Position numbers and translations under genes: made by a program. This document shows, in pieces, positions 35,201 to 41,200 of a stretch of 64,000 nucleotides of DNA (position 1 is its first letter; each line of letters begins with the position of its first letter). The notes under the pieces are model-generated. The model did not search any database. It saw nothing but the letters and a program-made list of their open reading frames with translations, and had not been told where the DNA came from. The stretch comes from Echinarachnius parma (lineage: Eukaryota; Echinodermata; Echinoidea; Clypeasteroida; Echinarachniidae). The stretch covers positions 47,884 to 111,883 of the forward strand of contig JBAMJV010008217.1 in NCBI GenBank assembly GCA_037951105.1, written 5' to 3'.

Positions 35201-38200
35201 ATTGCGTCCTTATGTCGGCCCGACACAAGTAAGATATTTGATCCCATCTAATTAAGGACATTAAATATGATGATGGTGATGATGATGGTGAACACAATCG
35301 TGATCCTAAAATGGTGGTGATGGTGTTGATGATGGTGGTAAAGGAAGATGAAAGAGATGATGATGATAATGACGACGACGACATGAACAACGATTATGAT
35401 GATGATGATGAAGGTAGTGGTGATGATGATGGTAGTGGAGATGATGATGATGATGATGGTAGTGGAGATGATGATGATGATGGTAGTGGAGATGATGATG
35501 ATGATGATGGTAGTGGAGATGATGATGATGATGATGATGGTAGTGGAGATGATGATGATGATGATGGTAGTGGAGATGATGATGATGGTAGTGGAGATTG
35601 TGATGATGATGATGGTAGTGGAGATGATGATGATGGTAGTGGAGATGATGATGATGATGATGGTAGTGGAGATGATGATGATGATGATGGTAGTGGAGAT
35701 GATGATGATGATGGTAGTGGAGATGATGATGATGATGGTGGTAGTGGAGATGATGATGATGGTAGTGGAGATGATGATGATGATGGTAGTGGAGATGATG
35801 ATGATGATGGTAGTGGAGATTGTGATGATGATGATGGTAGTGGAGATGATGATGATGATGGTAGTGGAGATGATGATGGTAGTGGAGATGATGATGATGA
35901 TGATGGTAGTGGAGATGATGATGATGATGATGGTGGTGGTCAAGGAAGATGATGATGGAGAGGATGAGGATGATAATTATTTTTCAGATAATGCTGGTAA
36001 TGATGTTAATGATAAAAGTAACATTCATATTGATGATGATAATCCTATTTTTTTTTGTCAGTTCCAAATAACTTTGAGGATACCCTGAGTTCCTACACTG
36101 CTGACGGTCTGCGAGTGTTGGCGTTGGCATGGAAACGACTCGACACTGGACTCTCATGGCACAAGGCACAGAAAATTCAGAGGTGAGAATAGAGACAGTA
36201 TAGTATACTCACAGGCATGCTTTAGTCAGGTCTCAATAAATACCAGCCCTGTGGCCCAAAATTAAATGAATGTCAAATTTTACTTGCCTGACTGAGCAAC
36301 TGAAGTCTTTTGTTTTTCTTTGTTCTTTGGCAACCCAATGATGCAAGTTTTTAGGATTGCTTTTCTCATGCAAAACAAGCAGAAAACACAAACCATCCAA
36401 GTCATTAATGAAGTATAATACAAGGCACACATTGTTAATACAACCGATATTAAATTCAATTGATTGATTTTCTTTTCTTTATCATCTTAATGAGTATTCT
36501 TCTGTTTGTTCTATCTCCTTGCAGAGATGCAGTCGAGACCGATCTGGAGTTCTTGGGACTTCTAATCATGCAAAACAAGCTGAAACCACAAACCATAGCG
36601 GCTATCAGTGAATTACACACAGCTCATATCAGGACCGTTATGATCACAGGTATGAAAGCAAAATTCTTACGTTTGTTATGTTCGCAACTGTTTTGGTTTC
36701 AGTCGAAAAGAGATATTGATTAATTGTTCCTTTGATCCAGAAATCAAGGTAAAATGATTGCTGATCAACTGCATACCAATTCCTAAAGGCGTCCTGAACA
36801 AAAATTAGAGTTACAGAGCTCGTATGCGGACCGTTATGATCAGAGGTATGAAGGGCAAACTTCTCTTTCATCTTACTCTCGCAATCCATTAAAACCATTA
36901 AAACATTAAAACATTAAAACGGGGGATGCTTCTACATTTATGGATTCTGCTTGAAAAGCAGACATCTAGTGCTTGATTGCATAAAGGCCTGCACGTTTAG
37001 TAGCCACCATCTGGGAGCGATTTGCAGTATTTACAAGACGACAAGACAAGACATGGTCTTGAAGATCTCTGAAAGTATTTGATGTGCAACTGTTTCGGTC
37101 ACAATGAGATGGTTGATTCATTGGAAAGCAAATTCTTTAGATGTCTTGCTTATGCAATCTGAAATCTATCAGTTTAAACAAAATTTCCCATGCAATGAGT
37201 TTTGATTTATTGTTTTTAGGAAAAGGCAAGACCGAGGTAAAATGATAGTTACTCCAACTGCATACCACTCACGGTTTGCATCCTTAGCAGAATTTGAGTA
37301 ATATGTCTGGCATGCTCATTCCCCACCCCTGACAATTTGTCAAAAACAAAGAAAACGTATGGATGAAAAAGATAAAGAAATACAGTGTGCCCATAAATTA
37401 ATTGCATGCCCTCCTTCCCCCCTCCCCCGCCACCAATTGGTCAGACCATGCAATGCCACAGAAAGTAGGCAATGTAGTGCGGAATAGCTCATTATCAAGT
37501 TGGGCAGTATTTCTAATGGATGGATTTGTTTCGTATTACGAATACCAATCATAATTGTTTGGGTATTGGGTGTAGATTCTTTTTATAATTACAATTTATT
37601 CTTTATTCTTTTTCATAGGGGATAACATCCTCACGGCAGTCAACGTGGCGCGGAAATGTGCCATCATCAAGCCGGGCAAGCGAGTAATAACGGTTGAGGC
37701 GGCACGCCGCTCAACAGGTGACAAACTGGACGTACAGTACACAGATGTTGAGTTTCATGGCGAACCTAAGGAGTTTGATGTGGTGCAGGGGATGTTGTAG
37801 TTATCAGGAACATTTCATATCTTGGTTGAAGTTGTATTATGTTAGTGTGAGTTGTGCCTGTTGCGGAAGAGTGGTAGCATTTGAGGCAGCCACACCACTA
37901 ATTAAAGGTGATAAACAGGATGTGTTTTGTTGACATGAACGTCATACATTGTTCTGTGAGAGGGAACACAAGATACCCCATGACAACCATCCGCCGCTTT
38001 GAACATGAATGCACTGAGTAAAGCTGTAAAACCCTACCCAGGATATAAAACGGATTATTTGGAATGGGTTTTAAATACCTGACTGGTTCATGAATTATCA
38101 TGAAGTGTCTTAAAAAGTAGTTGTAAATGTTTATAAATTGTTAAGTTGTTGAATGAGTGTAGTATAAAATAGGCTGCAAGAATGTTGTTGAGTAAATGGA

Positions 38201-41200
38201 AGATGGACAGGGAATGGAAGATGAAAAGGGATAATAGTGATAACATGATTTGAAGCCCATTAAATATTATGTCATTGATTTTCCTTGATCTTGTCTTCTA
38301 GGGTGTGCCCGATGTCGTCATTGACATGGAAAACAAGAACGGTACGACCTACGCTATGGACGGCAAGACTTTCGGCCTGATCAGAGAGATGGAACCCGAA
38401 CTAATGAATCGGGTGAGTATCGTGTTAGTCCTAATCTAATTGTGGCTAATAGAACTCTTTCCTTAGTTCATGTCTCCTCAATATTAAAGTCTCTAAATTA
38501 AGTTCTTGTATCGCTCAATTGTTGTGATGGCCTTCTTGTTCAAAAGAGCCAGGTCCTGAACTGTGCAGTCCACTCCGCTGCACTCCAACATGTAGTTGAT
38601 TGTTTGGGTCTGACCCCAGTCGCAGAGGGTATCTCCTTCATGGGCATAACCCCATCTTGCCATGTTGGCCCTACACCGCCCCATTCTTGTTCGCTCTGGC
38701 CACTTCAAGTTTAGTCCTGTGATGAGTAGATCATAACTGATGAACAAGAACATCTAAACTAAAACTAAACTTGTATTTGCAAAAATCTTCAGGACTGAAG
38801 GATAAAGATTAACCCTGTAGAAGAAGAAGAGGAAACACCCAGATTACTTATATGTAATTTAGTAATTTTGTATACTGTTTTATTTCCATTTCCAGCTTGC
38901 CGTCCATGCTCAAGTCTTTGCTCGGATGTCTCCAGACCAAAAGATGCAACTCATAGACATCTTCCAGCGCCTAGAGTACCACGTGGGGATGTGTGGCGAC
39001 GGCGCAAATGATTGCGGTGCCCTCAAGCTGGCGCATGTCGGTGTGGCGCTCTCAGAAGCCGAGGCCTCGGTCGCGGCACCGTTCACGTCGAAGATTCATG
39101 ACATCTCTTGCATCCCTGCAGTAATGAAGTGAGTCAATTTATGTACATTCCAAGTGCTCAATGATCCAATTTACCACGGCATTGTTTCTCTGAAACTTTC
39201 ACCACAGCCAAGAACCTCTAACACTTCACCTACAAACTAATTGTACTGATTATTATAAAAACCAATAATCAAACCCATGAAATATACCAACATTTTCTTG
39301 AAATCTTTAGGGAGGGCATGTTCAAATTCATGGCTCTCTACTCCATGATCCAATTCACCACTACGATGATCCTCCTCTCTGGAATTCGGGCTACAAACTA
39401 CTTCTACTTCTTATTACATTGGTGTAACAAATAATAAAACCCATGAAATATACCAACATTTTCTTGATATATTTTCTTGATCTTTAGGGAGGGCCGGGCT
39501 GCACTCACAACGTCATTCGGCATGTTCAAGTTGATGGCTCTTTGCTCCGTGATCCAATTCACCACTGCAATGTTCCTCCTCTGGAATTCAGGCTACACAC
39601 TACTTCTGCTTCTTATTACAATCGTGTAATACAAATATTCAAGATTCAAACCAATGAAAATGTTCTTTATCTATTTTCTTCATTTTTAGGGAGGGCCGGG
39701 CTGCGCTCACAACTTCTTTCGGCATGTTCAAGTTCATGGCCCTATATTCCATGATCCAGTTCACCACGGCGATGATCCTCCTCTGGAATTCGGGCTACAT
39801 CGGCGACGCCCAGTTCCTCTACATCGACATCATCCTCTCCACCGTGGTCATCCTCCTGATGGGACGGAACGAGGCCTACCCGGTCCTGAGTCGATCGCCA
39901 CCCCCACCGCAGTTGATGGAGATCACGATCATCTTCTCGATGATTGCAAATGTGGTGATTCAAGTGATCCTGCAGGCCGTTGTCTACACGTTTACGCTGT
40001 CGCAAGTATGGTAAGATTATCAGATAGCATGGATATCAGTTCGGGGGCTCGGTCCCCTACTGTCTTCTTCCTTTTCCTCTTTTTTTTAATCAATTTTATT
40101 TCCTTCACAACAAGAAATGTTAGTGCTAGTCCTGTGCTGTTAGTCCCCCTTGCAAACTTTGCAGTGATCACTCATGATTGCTAAATTATGAAGTGAAAAT
40201 TACAAATTTTAGGGGTATATCATGAAGTATGTGCTTATATACCTCATCATAAACTGGATAATTAAATTACAGTAAAACCTTTTAGTAGTAACCACCCAAG
40301 GGAGATAAGAAAATTGGACTCTATAGACAGGTTCCATAATGCTGCTTTTCTCTGCAGGGGATCACTTTTAGGGGCCACTATAGGCAGGTTGGCTGCTGTA
40401 GATACAGGTTTGACTTTTAACGAATAACATTAAAAAAGAAAAGTGTATGAAAAGAAAAATAACAATATAAAATATAAGTCTCTCTCTCTCTTTTTTAAAA
40501 ATCTAGGTATACGCCACCGGAGTTGGACGAAGACGGAATAGCGGTGTTGAGTTATGAGAACACGGCCATCTTCTATATCTCTTGCCTCCTGTACATCAAT
40601 GCTGCCCTGGCCTTCTCCCCGGGCAAGCCATACCGAAAGGAACTCTACACTAACTGTAAGTCCTCCATCAAACAGCATCCAGTGTTTAAAGGGATCTAGT
40701 AACTTTGTTGACATGTGCAAAGAGTGATGAATGGTTGATGCAATGTATATTGTTGTTATCTGATATGTCCACAGGGTATTGTTTGAAAATTTCAAGTCAA
40801 ATGGACATTGCATGGCCAAGTAATGAGCGAAAATGCAAAGCGATATTCACTAACTTACTGCACTCACTTTGTACAGGGTTTCAAAACTCCAGTTTTTCTT
40901 ATTTGAATACTTAGATCGTACATATCTTTGTAACGAAAGGGAAATTTGAAAAACCGAAAGCTGTCCCATGATTTTATTGTTAATACGAATACAACAAGGT
41001 ATGAGGGAACCGCTAGAATTAAAATTTTATTTTGAGGATTTGGACAATGTTACTAAGTCCCTTTAACATTCGTCGGTATAAAGGGAAAAGAGCAATGATT
41101 GAAAGCAAAAGAAGATATATTAATAATAATGTCTAGCATTTATACCCTATTCAGAGGTACATTATTATTACACTTGTCATCGGGTACAGTTCAAACCAGC

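Noticed and set aside
35311..35952. 213-residue Asp/Gly/Ser-rich ORF and its antisense Ile/Thr ORF
   Set aside because: Both are translations of a (GAT)n-based minisatellite within an intron; no splice context, no non-repeat sequence.
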